From positions 31,655 through 95,654 of the forward strand of contig NZ_VWVV01000030.1 of assembly GCF_009830945.1 (NCBI RefSeq): a stretch of DNA of 64,000 nt. The letters are read 5' to 3'. Source of the stretch: Nocardiopsis sp. FR4. GTDB lineage: Bacteria > Actinomycetota > Actinomycetes > Streptosporangiales > Streptosporangiaceae. Below are positions 9,206 through 18,161 of this stretch, piece after piece. Numbering within the stretch: position 1 is the first letter of the stretch; each line of letters begins with the position of its first letter. Both the position numbers and the translations under genes were made by a program. The notes under the pieces were generated by a model, which was not told where the DNA came from, searched no databases, and saw only the letters and a program-made list of their open reading frames with translations.

Positions 9206-10309
9206 GGGGGATCCGCCCCTTCACGGTCGCGCGGTCCGGCCCTGACGGAGCCGGGGGTCGTGTCCAGGTCCCTACCCGGTGCGGTCCGCGGTCAAAGCCG
9301 GGGCGTCCCGGCGACGCGCCGGCGAAGGGGAAACGGTGGACCGCGTCCCCGGGAAAACGCGGGAAACGGAAGGGGCGGGGAGGGTGCGGGAAAGGGCCCG
9401 ACCGGTTGGACAACCGACCAGGCCCGATGCCGGGGTTCGGCGGAACCCGTCCGGCCGGCTGGTTACAGCCAAGACCACCCGTTGCTACGGGCGGTAATCG
9501 TGAGCGTGGTCATGGCATCTACCTTTCTGTGGCCTCCAGCCCATCCCACGACCACGATGACGTAGGACACTCTCCGTCCGCAAGACCCGGAGTCGAATGT
9601 TCACCGTTTTATGGCACGGACCCCGCCAAAGCCCCAACCGGCACGGCAGCAATAGCCCAGAGGCCGACGTTTTCGCAGTTCAGAGAGGTTTACATTACCT
9701 TTTGCAGAAGGTATCCCCAGTGCTGGCCTGCCAAAACAAGGCCTAGCGGAAGGCAAAGTCCCCGCTCCCGTATAACGGAGAGCGACGGGCTTCTTATTGC
9801 CCCCACAGAAAACCGGATATGCCCGGGGGCCACCCGGTCCCCCTCCAGAGCGGACCAATGGGTGAATACCAGGCAAGATCCACCCAACCAAGGTGTGGAA
9901 AACGGTGGTTTGCCCACCTTTGCTACCAGGCACCCGATCGAGCGCTTCATCACTCTCCGTGAGGAGGTTGCGCCAACACACCCCACGGCGAGCTTTCCCG
10001 CTCCCCCGGGGCACCTGTTTCGGACACGAGAAAAAGAAGTATCTGGCCCGCCTTTTGGTTACCCCTCTCCTTCGGAAGAGGCCGCCGACGCCTCCCCGGG
10101 GGGCGGGCTTCGCACCGTTTTCCCGACATGCGCCGGCGGTACCGGGCGGTAAGTTCGCTCGTCTGCCCCGCACCCACCCGAAAGCCCGCCTAAAGTGGAA
10201 AGAAGCCACCCCAAGCCGGGAAGTGCGGGCGTGTCCGCACACCGCGAACGGGGACGTGGAGTCTCCTTTTGGCGCTCGTATGGCCGTCGTACGTGAGGAA
10301 GGCACCGTC
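9206..10309. other. 1.1-kb gene-poor stretch
   Basis: No convincing protein gene here. Open frames cross it on both strands, but none has recognisable motifs. The part from about 9600 to 10000 is visibly less GC-rich than its surroundings, with runs such as TTTACATTACC. It contains a possible 16-codon ORF at 9463-9513 (minus) and the promoter of the response regulator at its right end. It could hold a decayed gene or an RNA, but I cannot show either. Confidence 0.45.
9463..9513 (-). CDS. Possible 16-residue leader ORF
   Basis: The reverse strand has AAAGG eight bases before an ATG, then 16 codons (MTTLTITARSNGWSWL) and a TAA. It sits about 260 bases upstream of the membrane-protein gene on the same strand. 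Two Trp codons near its end recall attenuator leader peptides, but no tryptophan gene lies downstream. It is short enough to be chance. Confidence 0.2.
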   Translation of the reverse strand: MTTLTITARSNGWSWL

Positions 10310-11047
10310 GTGAGCCCGCACCCCCCCAGCCCCGTGACCCTCTCCCCGGGTGTGGAGGACCACCCGTCCGACGCCGGCCGCTCCCGTCCCATCCGCGTCA
10401 TGGTCGTGGACGACCACGCCCTGTTCCGCCGGGGCCTGGTGTCCGTCCTGGGCGACGAGACGGACATCGACGTCGTGGGCGAGGCCGGGGACGGCGAGGA
10501 GGCCCTGCGCCTCGCCGCCGGGCTGCGGCCGGACGTGGTGCTCATGGACGTGATGATGCCGGGGTCCAGCGGGATCGACGCCTGCTCGCGCATCCGCGAG
10601 GCCGTCCCGCACGCCAGGTTCGTCATGCTGACCATGAGCGACGAGGAGTCCGACCTCTTCGACGCGCTCAAGGCCGGGGCCACCGGGTACCTGCTCAAGG
10701 AGATCGGCGTCACCGACATCGCGCGGGTGGTGCGCTCCATCGCCGACGGGCAGTCCTTCATCAACCCGTCCATGGCCACCAAGCTGATCGGGGAGTTCGC
10801 CGCGCTGGCCAAACAGGAGAGCGCCCCGCCCAGCCGCCCGGCCCTGCCGGAGCTGACCCGGCGCGAGACCGAGGTGCTCAAGCTGCTGGCCCGCTCGCTG
10901 AACAACCGGGAGATCGGCGAACGGCTGTTCATCACCGAGAACACGGTGAAGAACCACGTGCGCAAGATCCTGGAGAAGCTCCAGGTGCACTCGCGCACCG
11001 AGGCGGCCATCTACGCCGTCCGGGCCGAGTACGTCTCCGGGCGCTGA
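10310..11047 (+). CDS. NarL/LuxR-type response regulator (orphan)
   Basis: A two-domain transcription regulator of 245 residues. The receiver domain (about residues 27-145) has the acidic pair D34-D35, phosphoacceptor D80 in VVLMDVMMPG, and the lysine in GYLLKEIG. The LuxR-type helix-turn-helix (about 175-235) has LTRRETEVLKLLARSLNNREIG and ENTVKNHVRKILEKL. The GTG at 10310 has a GAGGAAGG ribosome binding site seven bases upstream, better than the ATG at 10280. No sensor kinase is adjacent, so it is an orphan in this window. The partner kinase and target genes are unknown. Confidence 0.93.
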   Translation: MSPHPPSPVTLSPGVEDHPSDAGRSRPIRVMVVDDHALFRRGLVSVLGDETDIDVVGEAGDGEEALRLAAGLRPDVVLMDVMMPGSSGIDACSRIREAVPHARFVMLTMSDEESDLFDALKAGATGYLLKEIGVTDIARVVRSIADGQSFINPSMATKLIGEFAALAKQESAPPSRPALPELTRRETEVLKLLARSLNNREIGERLFITENTVKNHVRKILEKLQVHSRTEAAIYAVRAEYVSGR

Positions 11048-11175
11048 ACCCGCCCGGGCCCCGGGCGCCCTCAGGCCGCCGTGGCCCCGTCGACGGGCCG
11101 TCTCCCAGACCCGGTCCGCGCCGGCCCGGACCGGCAGTCCCGGACGGGCGCGTGCGCGGCGGCGGCCGGCCGGGC

Positions 11176-11823
11176 TCACCCGGGAGGAGACGAGCCGGGC
11201 GCGGGACCGCCCTCCTCCCCGGACCGCCCGGAGGCCCGCGGCCCGAAGAGCAGCCCGGCGCTGCGGCGGGTGATGGTGAGCAGGTCGGTGTCCCGGAACA
11301 GCCGCCTGACCCCGGCGCTGTCCAGGTTGCCGGTGAGGGCCAGCGTGGCGATGCCGTGCACGATCGACCACCCCGCGACCACGGCCGCGGCGGCGTCCTC
11401 CGTCTCCCGGCCCTCCTCCGCCAGGGAGTCCACCCCGGCCCGCAGTTCGGCGAAGGCGGCCGTCCGCGCGTCCGCCAGCTCGCCGTCCTCCCCGTTGAGC
11501 AGGGCGGGCGCGAACATCACGTCGAAGTGCGCCGGGTGGTCGGTGGCGAAGCGCACGTACTCCACGCCCGCGTCCAGGAAGTCCCCGCCGGACTCGCGGT
11601 TGGCCCGCAGCCGCCGGGCGAGCTCGCGGAACCCCTCGGTCGCCAGGGCGTTGAGCACGCCCTCACGGCTGCCGAAGTGGTGCCGGGGGGCGGTGTGGCT
11701 GACCCCGAGCTCGGCCGCCAGGGAACGCAGGCTGAAGGCGTAGGGGCCCTCCCTGCCGATGACCTCGGCCGCCTTCTCCAGCACCGCGGACCTGAGGTTG
11801 CCATGGTGGTATCCGTCTGCCAT
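11176..11823 (-). CDS. TetR/AcrR-family transcriptional regulator
   Basis: A 215-residue one-component repressor-type regulator. The start MADGYHHGNLRSAVLEKAAE and the helix-turn-helix FSLRSLAAELGVSHTAPRHH (about residues 29-48) are typical of the subgroup with a WHG-type ligand domain; the C-terminal domain contains VVAGWSIVHGIATLALTGNL. The ligand is unknown. A longer frame runs upstream to 12108, but family similarity begins at the ATG at 11823. Its target may be itself or a distant gene; no transporter or enzyme sits beside it. Confidence 0.9.
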   Translation of the reverse strand: MADGYHHGNLRSAVLEKAAEVIGREGPYAFSLRSLAAELGVSHTAPRHHFGSREGVLNALATEGFRELARRLRANRESGGDFLDAGVEYVRFATDHPAHFDVMFAPALLNGEDGELADARTAAFAELRAGVDSLAEEGRETEDAAAAVVAGWSIVHGIATLALTGNLDSAGVRRLFRDTDLLTITRRSAGLLFGPRASGRSGEEGGPAPGSSPPG

Positions 11824-12135
11824 GGCCCGAACCCTACGCCGGAAAGTTGCCGCCGCGAAGACGCGAACGGGCGGCGCCGCGGGGGTCCGGGGAGTACGCT
11901 GGGGGGGGCACCGGCCCTCCCCGCCGCAGGGGATAGCCGCTTCGCCGGTGACACTCGGGGCTCCGGTCCGGACCGCCCGTCGCAGGGAACAGCAGCATCC
12001 CGGCCCGAGCCCGCCCGATCCCCGGGGGACCTCCCTCCCCCGGGGATCTTCGCGTTTCCGGGACCGGGGGACCGCGGCGCCCGGGACACGACGAAGGCCC
12101 CGTCCCACGGGTGGGACGGGGCCTTCTACCTTCGG
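11824..12135. other. Gene-free stretch between TetR and tRNA-Ala
   Basis: I see no gene. It holds the TetR promoter at the left and the tRNA terminator hairpin at 12094-12125 at the right. The middle is ordinary GC-rich sequence. Confidence 0.5.
12094..12125 (-). terminator. Terminator of tRNA-Ala transcript
   Basis: A near-perfect hairpin of about 14 base pairs (AAGGCCCCGTCCCA paired with 12112-12125) lies about 10 bases beyond the 3' end of the minus-strand tRNA-Ala gene. Confidence 0.8.
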
Positions 12136-12209
12136 TGGAGCTATGGGGATTTGAACCCCAGACCCCCTCGATGCGAACGAGGTGCGCTACCGGACTGCGC
12201 CATAGCCCC
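12136..12209 (-). tRNA. tRNA-Ala (anticodon CGC)
   Basis: The reverse strand folds into a full cloverleaf: acceptor GGGGCTA with TAGCTCC, including the alanine identity pair G3:U70; anticodon stem CCTCG/CGAGG around the loop TTCGCAT, giving anticodon CGC; and a GGTTCAA-type T loop. CCA is not encoded. It reads GCG codons. It lies 69 bases downstream of the glpR/sepX gene on the same strand. Confidence 0.95.
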
Positions 12210-12278
12210 TGAAGACGAGAACCAGACTAGCAGCAAACCCGGGGTGCTCCGAACGCGGTGGTGTGCCCCGGTCCGCGG

Positions 12279-12914
12279 TCAGTCCCCGGCCGCCCGGAGC
12301 CGGGCGTCCGCGTACTGGTCGTAGACCTGGTTGCGCCGTTCCTGGAGCGCGATCACCTCGGCCTCGCGCTCGGCGTCGCGCCGCCGCTCCTCCTCGGCCC
12401 GGCGGGCGCGCAGGGCCGCGCGGCGGCGGGCGCGCAGGACCGCCTGCCTGTGCTCGGCGTCGGCCTTGGCGGCCTCGCGGAGCAGGACCAGGTGCCCGGC
12501 CAGCAGCAGCACCGGCGGAGCGGTCACCCACCAGGGCCCCAGGCCGAAGGCGACGGCCACGAGCGTGGCGGCGTTGACCAGGACCAGCACGGTGGTGCGT
12601 CGGCGGCGGCGGGCGATGACGCGGGCACGCGGCCCGGAGACGGCCCGGTAGCGGCCCGGGGAGGGCGCCCGCGCCTCGGACTCGTGCGCGAGGCCGGTGC
12701 CGTGCTCACCGCGCCGGAGGACCTGGGTCTCGGTGGCGTCGGGGTCCTCGTCACCGGTGCCGTACCCGGCGTCGAGCTCCTCGACCGCCTCGGGCTCCTC
12801 GTCCTCGCGGCGGTGGTCCACGGGGTCCACGGAGTCCTTACGCAGCAGCATCGGGACGAGGACGATGAGCCACACCACCACGATGGCGAGGTACAGAGGG
12901 GAGCTGCTCATCAC
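12279..12914 (-). CDS. glpR: Probable cell-division membrane protein GlpR/SepX
   Basis: The 211-residue protein has an N-terminal membrane helix (MMSSSPLYLAIVVVWLIVLV, followed by PMLLRK), an acidic cytoplasmic linker, a second hydrophobic pair (about residues 107-145) and a long basic, Arg-rich C-terminal helix. This layout fits the actinobacterial family known as GlpR in Corynebacterium (membrane receptor of the gephyrin-like protein Glp) and SepX in Streptomyces, which acts at the division septum. The neighbourhood agrees: galU, moeA/glp and rimJ lie upstream on the same strand. Identification rests on layout plus synteny; I could not align it. Confidence 0.65.
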   Translation of the reverse strand: MMSSSPLYLAIVVVWLIVLVPMLLRKDSVDPVDHRREDEEPEAVEELDAGYGTGDEDPDATETQVLRRGEHGTGLAHESEARAPSPGRYRAVSGPRARVIARRRRRTTVLVLVNAATLVAVAFGLGPWWVTAPPVLLLAGHLVLLREAAKADAEHRQAVLRARRRAALRARRAEEERRRDAEREAEVIALQERRNQVYDQYADARLRAAGD

Positions 12915-13276
12915 CCCTCCTCACGATGACGGCCACTGAACGTTGGTCGACACGTCGCCGACACCGCGCCGCGCGTGGCCGCCGGGGAACCAGCCGCCCC
13001 CTTCCGGGACGATTCCCGTGCGCCATAACCACGCGTTGCCCGCATCGTCAATGCGTCTATGTTCCGCACGGTACGACCCCGTGTCCATAAATGCGCCACA
13101 TTCTGACCGGAGTGTCGCAAGATTGTGGACCTTCAGTTTCGTCCGTCACGCGCTTGGGTGCGAAAACGCAGGTCAAACATCGACTGCGGAGCGCAGTACC
13201 AATTCCACGCAAAGTAATGAATCAATGTCACTAAAGCGAGGTTTAAGTTCCGGATGCATCCGTGATGGTGCCACGT
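12915..13276. promoter_or_regulatory. Gene-free stretch upstream of glpR/sepX
   Basis: A 362-base stretch with no gene. The middle (about 13020-13260) is clearly lower in GC, with CCATAAATGCGCC and AAAGTAATGAATCAATG. It probably holds the glpR/sepX promoter, suggesting that this gene is not simply read through from rimJ. Confidence 0.4.
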
Positions 13277-13996
13277 TCAGTTCGGCCCCGGGTGCGGACT
13301 CGCCGGATCGCGCGGATCCTGGCCGACGTTCGGGCCGTGTGGCCCCAAAGCGGAACCGGGACCGGAACCGGGTTCCACGGCCGACCCTGGCGGCGTTCCG
13401 TGGCGCCATCGGTGCAGCAGGCCCTGGGGCACCTCCTCAGCGGTGATCGCGTAGCAGATGTGGTCGCGCCAGGCGCCGTCGATGTGCAGCTGGCGCCTGC
13501 GGACCCCCTCGTCCCGGAAACCCAGCTTGGCGACGACGCGCCTGCTCGCCCGGTTCTCGGGGCGGATGTTGGCCTCGATCCTGTGCAGTCCCACGTGGAA
13601 GAAGGAGTGGTCGACCGCCAGCGCGACCGCCGTCGGGGTGATCCCGCGTCCGGCGTAGGCGCTGTCGATCCAGTACCCCACCTGCGCTGACCTGGCCGAA
13701 CCCCACACGATGGCGCCCACCGTGAGCTGTCCGACGAACCGGCCGTCGTAGGTGACCGCCCAGGGCATGGACAGGCCCTGACGGGCTTCGCGGCGGATGG
13801 ACTGGAGCATGGAGACGTAGGGCGTGAGCCCCGTGGTGCGCAGCGGCATCTCGGGATAGGTCGGCTCCCACGGGCGCAGCCACTGCTCGTTGCGCGCCCG
13901 GGTGTCCCGCAGCGCGGTGGCGTCGCGCAGGCGCAGGGGCCGGAGCGCGACCGGTCCCTCCTGCAGGGTGACGGGCCACCCTTGTCTGCGATTCAC
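13277..13996 (-). CDS. rimJ: GNAT N-acetyltransferase, RimJ/RimL type
   Basis: Acetyl-CoA-dependent N-acetyltransferase of the ribosomal-protein/alanine acetyltransferase subgroup. The 239 residues include RPLRLRDATALRDTRARNEQ, the acetyl-CoA-binding region around GYWIDSAYAGRGITPTAVAL and RIEANIRPENRASRRVVAKL, then GFRDEGVRRRQLHIDGAWRD, and a Pro/Gly-rich tail. The GTG at 13996 has GAAGGG six bases upstream; a longer frame to 14095 has no family similarity. It keeps its usual place between glp/moeA and glpR in the actinobacterial division-linked locus. Its substrate is not known. Confidence 0.88.
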   Translation of the reverse strand: MNRRQGWPVTLQEGPVALRPLRLRDATALRDTRARNEQWLRPWEPTYPEMPLRTTGLTPYVSMLQSIRREARQGLSMPWAVTYDGRFVGQLTVGAIVWGSARSAQVGYWIDSAYAGRGITPTAVALAVDHSFFHVGLHRIEANIRPENRASRRVVAKLGFRDEGVRRRQLHIDGAWRDHICYAITAEEVPQGLLHRWRHGTPPGSAVEPGSGPGSALGPHGPNVGQDPRDPASPHPGPN

Positions 13997-14245
13997 GACC
14001 GTCCCTTCGACGCCCTCGGCACCGTAGCCGACCGGTACGACACCGGCGCGCGGGCGCCGGGCTCCCGTCGCCGGTGACGGCTTCCAGTATTCCACTCCCC
14101 GGGTGCGACGTGTCGGGCGTCACCCTGACGGAGCAGGAATCGGCTGATTCCTAACCCCAATACTCTCGCACCGAAAACTGACCGCATCCCAAGAATTTCC
14201 CAACGGACGGAATGCCCGAGATGTGATTCCGGTCATTGTTCGGCC

Positions 14246-14791
14246 TCATTCAGGACGGGTGTGGTCCCCGCCACGCAGTTGGTCCACCGCATGGCCGAGC
14301 ACCGGCTCCAGCACGTCCATCCCGTCGCTGGCGCCTCCCCTGGACCCGGGCAGGTTCACCACGAGCATCCGGTGGCCGCCGCGCTCGACGACCCCGGCCA
14401 GGCCCCGCGACAGGATGGCCGTGGGCACCCCCTTGTCCCGGCCCGCGGCCCGCAGGGCCTCGGCGATCCCGGGGACCTCGAAGGACAGCAGCCGGCGCGT
14501 CACCTCCGGCGTGTGGTCCTGCGGGGTCAGGCCGGTCCCTCCCGTGGTGAGGACCGCGTCGGCGCGCTCGTCCAGGGCGCGGCCGATCGCCTCCGCCACC
14601 GGCTCACCGTCGGGCACCACCCAGGGCCCCGCGACCTCGCAGCCCATGGCGCGCAGGCGATCGGCGACCACCGGCCCGGAGCGGTCCGGGTAGACGCCCG
14701 CCGCCGCGCGGTTGGAGGCGGTCACGACCGCGACGCGGAGCGGGCGCCGCGTCGCTCCGTCAGGGGTCCCGTTCCCCGGCGTCTCACTCAC
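14246..14791 (-). CDS. mog: Molybdopterin adenylyltransferase (MoaB/Mog family)
   Basis: Activates molybdopterin with ATP to give adenylyl-molybdopterin before metal insertion. The 181-residue protein has the start of the fold (LRVAVVTASNRAAAGVYPD), the conserved ADAVLTTGGTGLTPQDHTPE motif and a C-terminal LVVNLPGSRGGASDGMDVLE. Length is normal for a single-domain MoaB/Mog. It overlaps the moaC stop by 8 bases, so the two are translationally coupled. With moeA it covers the late molybdenum-cofactor steps; moaA, moaE and moeB are not in this window. Confidence 0.9.
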   Translation of the reverse strand: MSETPGNGTPDGATRRPLRVAVVTASNRAAAGVYPDRSGPVVADRLRAMGCEVAGPWVVPDGEPVAEAIGRALDERADAVLTTGGTGLTPQDHTPEVTRRLLSFEVPGIAEALRAAGRDKGVPTAILSRGLAGVVERGGHRMLVVNLPGSRGGASDGMDVLEPVLGHAVDQLRGGDHTRPE

Positions 14792-15293
14792 CGCGCCTCC
14801 AGTCGCCCTTCTTGCCGCCGGTCTTCTCCTCGACCCGCACGCGCGTGACCTCGGCCGAGGGGTCGATCGCCTTGACCATGTCGACCAGGCCGAGGGCGGC
14901 GGTCATGACGCAGGTGAGCGCCTCCATCTCCACCCCGGTGCGGTCGGCGGTGCGCACCGTGGCGCTGATGTCCACGCCCTCGTCGACGACGGTGAGGCCG
15001 ACGTCCACGCCGTGCACCGCGATGGGGTGGCACAGCGGCACGAGGTCGGGGGTGCGCTTGGCGCCCTGGATCCCGGCGATCCGCGCGACCGCCAGGGCGT
15101 CCCCCTTGGGTACCGTCCCCCCGCGCAGCGCGGCGACGGCCTCCCCGCTGAGCAGCACCCGGCCGGTGGCGGTGGCGGTGCGCGCGCTCACCCGCTTCTG
15201 GGAGACGTCGACCATACGCGCGGCACCCGTCTCGTCCAGGTGGGTGAACCCGGACGGGTGCTCGGCCCCTTCCGGCGGTGGGGTGTGGGTCAT
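14784..15293 (-). CDS. moaC: Cyclic pyranopterin monophosphate synthase MoaC
   Basis: Converts the MoaA product (3',8-cyclo-GTP) to cyclic pyranopterin monophosphate in molybdenum-cofactor synthesis. The 169 residues contain MVDVSQK, the LVPLCHPI motif and GVEMEALTCVMTAAL, ending in EEKTGGKKGDW, as in the family. The ATG at 15293 follows GAGAGG; the extra eight codons up to 15317 are unlikely. It is placed between moeA and mog, which it overlaps by 8 bases. Confidence 0.93.
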   Translation of the reverse strand: MTHTPPPEGAEHPSGFTHLDETGAARMVDVSQKRVSARTATATGRVLLSGEAVAALRGGTVPKGDALAVARIAGIQGAKRTPDLVPLCHPIAVHGVDVGLTVVDEGVDISATVRTADRTGVEMEALTCVMTAALGLVDMVKAIDPSAEVTRVRVEEKTGGKKGDWRRGE

Positions 15294-15704
15294 GGCGCCG
15301 CCTCTCGGATCGCACACGGACGGGGACGCGGCCGGCGACCGCGCCCGGGCGCGCGGGAGGGCGCGCCACCACGACCGTACGGCACCGGAGGGGCGGTCCG
15401 TGCCCGGTGCGCGCGGTGCCGGGGACGGGCCCGGACGGCCCGGGGAGACCGCCGCCGCGCCCCGTGCCGGGACGGACCTCCAGAGCGACCGAAAAGCGCT
15501 CGTCGCCGCGCACCGGAACGGCCGGGTCTCCCACCGTCACCGTTCGCCGCTGGCCACCGTCCGCCGGCAAGGAGAGAAACATACTCCGCGCGTCACACAG
15601 GTCACACCCGTAACGTTTCCGGTCAGCCCGCCAACCGCCGACTTTCGAGTCACCCCTCGGTTTCGGACCGTGGCGGCACGTCGCGGCCACGGCCGTGCCG
15701 GCCC
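15294..15704. other. Gene-free stretch between moaC and moeA
   Basis: No recognisable gene. Frames are open on the minus strand but have no known motif and a composition like the shadows elsewhere. The part at about 15590-15670 is lower in GC (GAAACATACTCC, CACACAGGTCACACCCG) and is a likely promoter for the moaC-mog pair. Confidence 0.4.
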
Positions 15705-16937
15705 CTAGGGGAGGTCGGGCAGGCGCAGAACCTGGACGAGGGTACCGGCGGCCACCTCGGTCACCTCCTCGGGCACCACCACGAACGCGTTCGCTCCGGC
15801 CAGCGCGGACAGCTGGTGCGACCCCTGGTGCGAGGCCGGGGCCACGGTGGCCTCGGCGGCCCGGCCGTGCGGGGACTCCTCCAGCACCCCGCGCAGGTAG
15901 GAGCGGCGCCCCTTGGGCGAGGTCACGGGACTGGTGAGGACGGCCCGCGTCCACGGCAGCGGATCGGGGGCCAGGCCGCGCAGCTTGCGCAGCGCGGGGC
16001 GGACGAAGATCTGGAAGGACACGAAGGCGCTCACCGGGTTGCCCGGCAGCGTGATGATCGGGGTCCGGTCGGGGCCGACCGTCCCGAAGCCCTGCGGTTT
16101 GCCCGGCTGCATCGCCACCTGGGTGAACTCCACGGTGCCCTGCCGGGTGAGCACCTCCTTGACCACGTCGTGGGCGCCCATGCTCACCCCTCCGGTGGTC
16201 ACGACGACGTCGGCGCGCACGAGCAGGCCCTCCAGCGTGTCGAGCACCGTCGCCGGATCGTCGCCGACGAAACCGTGGCGGTGGACCTCGCAGCCGGCCT
16301 CCAGCGCCGCCGCCGCGACCATGAAGCTGTTGGACTCCCAGATCTGGCCGGGGCCGAGCGGGCGCCCGGGCTCGACCAGCTCCTCACCGGTGGAGAGCAC
16401 CACCACGCGCGGACGCGGGTAGACCGGAACCGAGCGGCGGCCGACGGCCGCCAGGACGCCCATCTCCCCCGGGCCGATGCGCACGCCCGGCCGCAGGACG
16501 GTGGTTCCCTCCACGACGTCGTCCCCGGCGCGGCGCACCGCGTTGCCCGGCTTGACCGGCCGGTCGACGGTCATTCTGGCCGTGCCGCCGTCGGTCCACT
16601 CGACCGGGACCACCGCGTCCGCCCCGGAGGGCATGGGCGCCCCGGTCATGATGCGGGCGCACATGCCCGGCAGGACGGCGACCGGTGAGGGGTCGCCCGC
16701 CGGGATGTCGGCGACCACCGGGAGCCGCACCGGCGCGTCCGGGGAGGCCGACGCCAGGTCGGCGGCGTGCACGGCGTAGCCGTCCATGGAGGAGTTGTCG
16801 AAGCCCGGCAGGGACACGGGTGAGGTGACGGCCTCGGCCAGCACGGCGCCGTGTGCCTGGAGCAGATCCAGCTGGGTCGGCTCGGGGTCGTTGATCAGAG
16901 CCAGGACATCGGCGACGTGCTGTTCGACGCTCTTCAC
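15705..16937 (-). CDS. moeA: MoeA family protein (molybdopterin molybdotransferase or division protein Glp)
   Basis: MoeA inserts molybdate into adenylyl-molybdopterin; in actinobacteria a MoeA-like protein at this locus, Glp, works in cell division with GlpR. The 410 residues show the three N-terminal domains with PGFDNSSMDGYAVHAADLAS and MTGAPMPSGADAVVPVE, the gephyrin-E core with LSTGEELVEPG, VVTTGGVSMGAHDVVKEVL and TLPGNPVSAFVSFQIFVRP, and domain IV. The GTG at 16937 follows GGGAGGG. It sits downstream of galU and upstream of moaC-mog and rimJ. Sequence alone does not tell me whether it is the enzyme, Glp or both. Confidence 0.9.
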   Translation of the reverse strand: MKSVEQHVADVLALINDPEPTQLDLLQAHGAVLAEAVTSPVSLPGFDNSSMDGYAVHAADLASASPDAPVRLPVVADIPAGDPSPVAVLPGMCARIMTGAPMPSGADAVVPVEWTDGGTARMTVDRPVKPGNAVRRAGDDVVEGTTVLRPGVRIGPGEMGVLAAVGRRSVPVYPRPRVVVLSTGEELVEPGRPLGPGQIWESNSFMVAAAALEAGCEVHRHGFVGDDPATVLDTLEGLLVRADVVVTTGGVSMGAHDVVKEVLTRQGTVEFTQVAMQPGKPQGFGTVGPDRTPIITLPGNPVSAFVSFQIFVRPALRKLRGLAPDPLPWTRAVLTSPVTSPKGRRSYLRGVLEESPHGRAAEATVAPASHQGSHQLSALAGANAFVVVPEEVTEVAAGTLVQVLRLPDLP

Positions 16938-17057
16938 TGGGTTCCCTCCCGGTTCGCGGTTCCTGTGGTGCGTCCGTCTCCCGCGCCCCGGGAGACGTCC
17001 TGCGCCCCATTCTCGCCGCGACCGGCCCCCGGCGGCGGGACCACCGGTCCGCGTCCC

Positions 17058-17996
17058 TCAGGAGACCCCGTGGCCGCCGCAGCCGACGAAGTCACGCAGC
17101 CAGGGAAGCAGCTCCTCGGCGAGGTCGGGGCGGCGGCAGGCGAAGTCCACCACCGTGCGGATGTAGTCGGCCTTGTTCCCGGTGTCGTACCGGCGGCCGC
17201 GGAACAGCACCCCGTACACCGTGCCGCCGTCCTCGGGCTTGCGCCGGGTCAGTTCCAGCAGGGCGTCGGTGAGCTGGATCTCTCCGCCGCGGCCGGGCGG
17301 GGTCTCGTGCAGCACGGGGAAGATCGTGGGGTCGCAGACGTAGCGGCCGATGATCGCCCAGCGGCTCGGCGCCTGGTCGGGGGCGGGTTTCTCCACCAGG
17401 TCGGTGACGGTGACGACGTCGTCCTCGTCGGTGGGCTCGATGCCCGCGCACCCGTACAGGGACACCTGCTCGGGCTCCACCTCCATGAGCGCGACCACGC
17501 TGCCGCCGCGCCTCTCACGGACCTCGATCATGCGGCGCAGCAGGTCGGCCGACTCGATGAGGTCGTCACCCAGCAGCACGGCGAACGGGTTGTCTCCCAC
17601 GTGCGCCTCCGCGCACAGCACCGCGTGGCCCAGGCCCCGGGGCTCGCCCTGGCGGACGTAGTGCACCTGGGCGAGGTCGCTGGACTCGCGCACCGAGCGC
17701 AGGCGGGCGTCGTCGCCCTTGGCCTCCAACGCCTCCTCCAGCTCGTAGGCCCGGTCGAAGTGGTCCTCGATGGAGCGCTTGCTGCGGCCCGTGATCATCA
17801 GGACGTCGTTGAGGCGGGCGGCGACCGCCTCCTCCACGACGTACTGGATCGCGGGCTTGTCCACGATCGGCAGCATCTCCTTGGGCGTGGCCTTGGTCGC
17901 GGGCAGGAACCGCGTGCCGAGGCCCGCCGCGGGTACGACCGCCTTCGTGACGGGCACGGGGCCGGAGGACCGCCTCTGGTCGGTGGAGTCGTTCAT
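17058..17996 (-). CDS. galU: UTP--glucose-1-phosphate uridylyltransferase
   Basis: Makes UDP-glucose for cell-envelope glycans. The 312 residues have the nucleotide-binding start VVPAAGLGTRFLPATKATPK, EMLPIVDKPAIQYVVEEAV, GLGHAVLCAE, FAVLLGDDLI and, near the end, YDTGNKADYIRT. All are typical of bacterial GalU. It heads the minus-strand block and is divergent from the 5-FCL gene (starts 165 bases apart), an arrangement conserved in many actinobacteria. Confidence 0.95.
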   Translation of the reverse strand: MNDSTDQRRSSGPVPVTKAVVPAAGLGTRFLPATKATPKEMLPIVDKPAIQYVVEEAVAARLNDVLMITGRSKRSIEDHFDRAYELEEALEAKGDDARLRSVRESSDLAQVHYVRQGEPRGLGHAVLCAEAHVGDNPFAVLLGDDLIESADLLRRMIEVRERRGGSVVALMEVEPEQVSLYGCAGIEPTDEDDVVTVTDLVEKPAPDQAPSRWAIIGRYVCDPTIFPVLHETPPGRGGEIQLTDALLELTRRKPEDGGTVYGVLFRGRRYDTGNKADYIRTVVDFACRRPDLAEELLPWLRDFVGCGGHGVS

Positions 17997-18161
17997 GTCG
18001 GCACTCTAGGCCAGTCCCCCGCCGACTCGGCGTACGCACACACGGTCGGACGCGAGAAGTCCCGATGGTTTCGCGTGGTGGAAGACCGGGCGCCACGCGG
18101 TGTTCACCGCGCGCGGTAGTCCGCCGGGCGGGGGGCGCCCCGCCGGTGCCACACTGAGGCC

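Noticed and set aside
9463..9513. Tryptophan attenuator leader
   Set aside because: Only two Trp codons and no tryptophan gene downstream; kept only as a low-confidence small ORF.
9406..10152. 248-residue plus frame in the gene-poor stretch
   Set aside because: No family resemblance, no good ribosome binding site and mixed composition.
15294..15590. Minus-strand ORF upstream of moaC starting with MFLSLPADGG
   Set aside because: It becomes a shadow of moaC after about 100 codons and has no family resemblance.
14712..16688. 658-residue open frame on the plus strand
   Set aside because: Runs against mog, moaC and moeA, which are secure.
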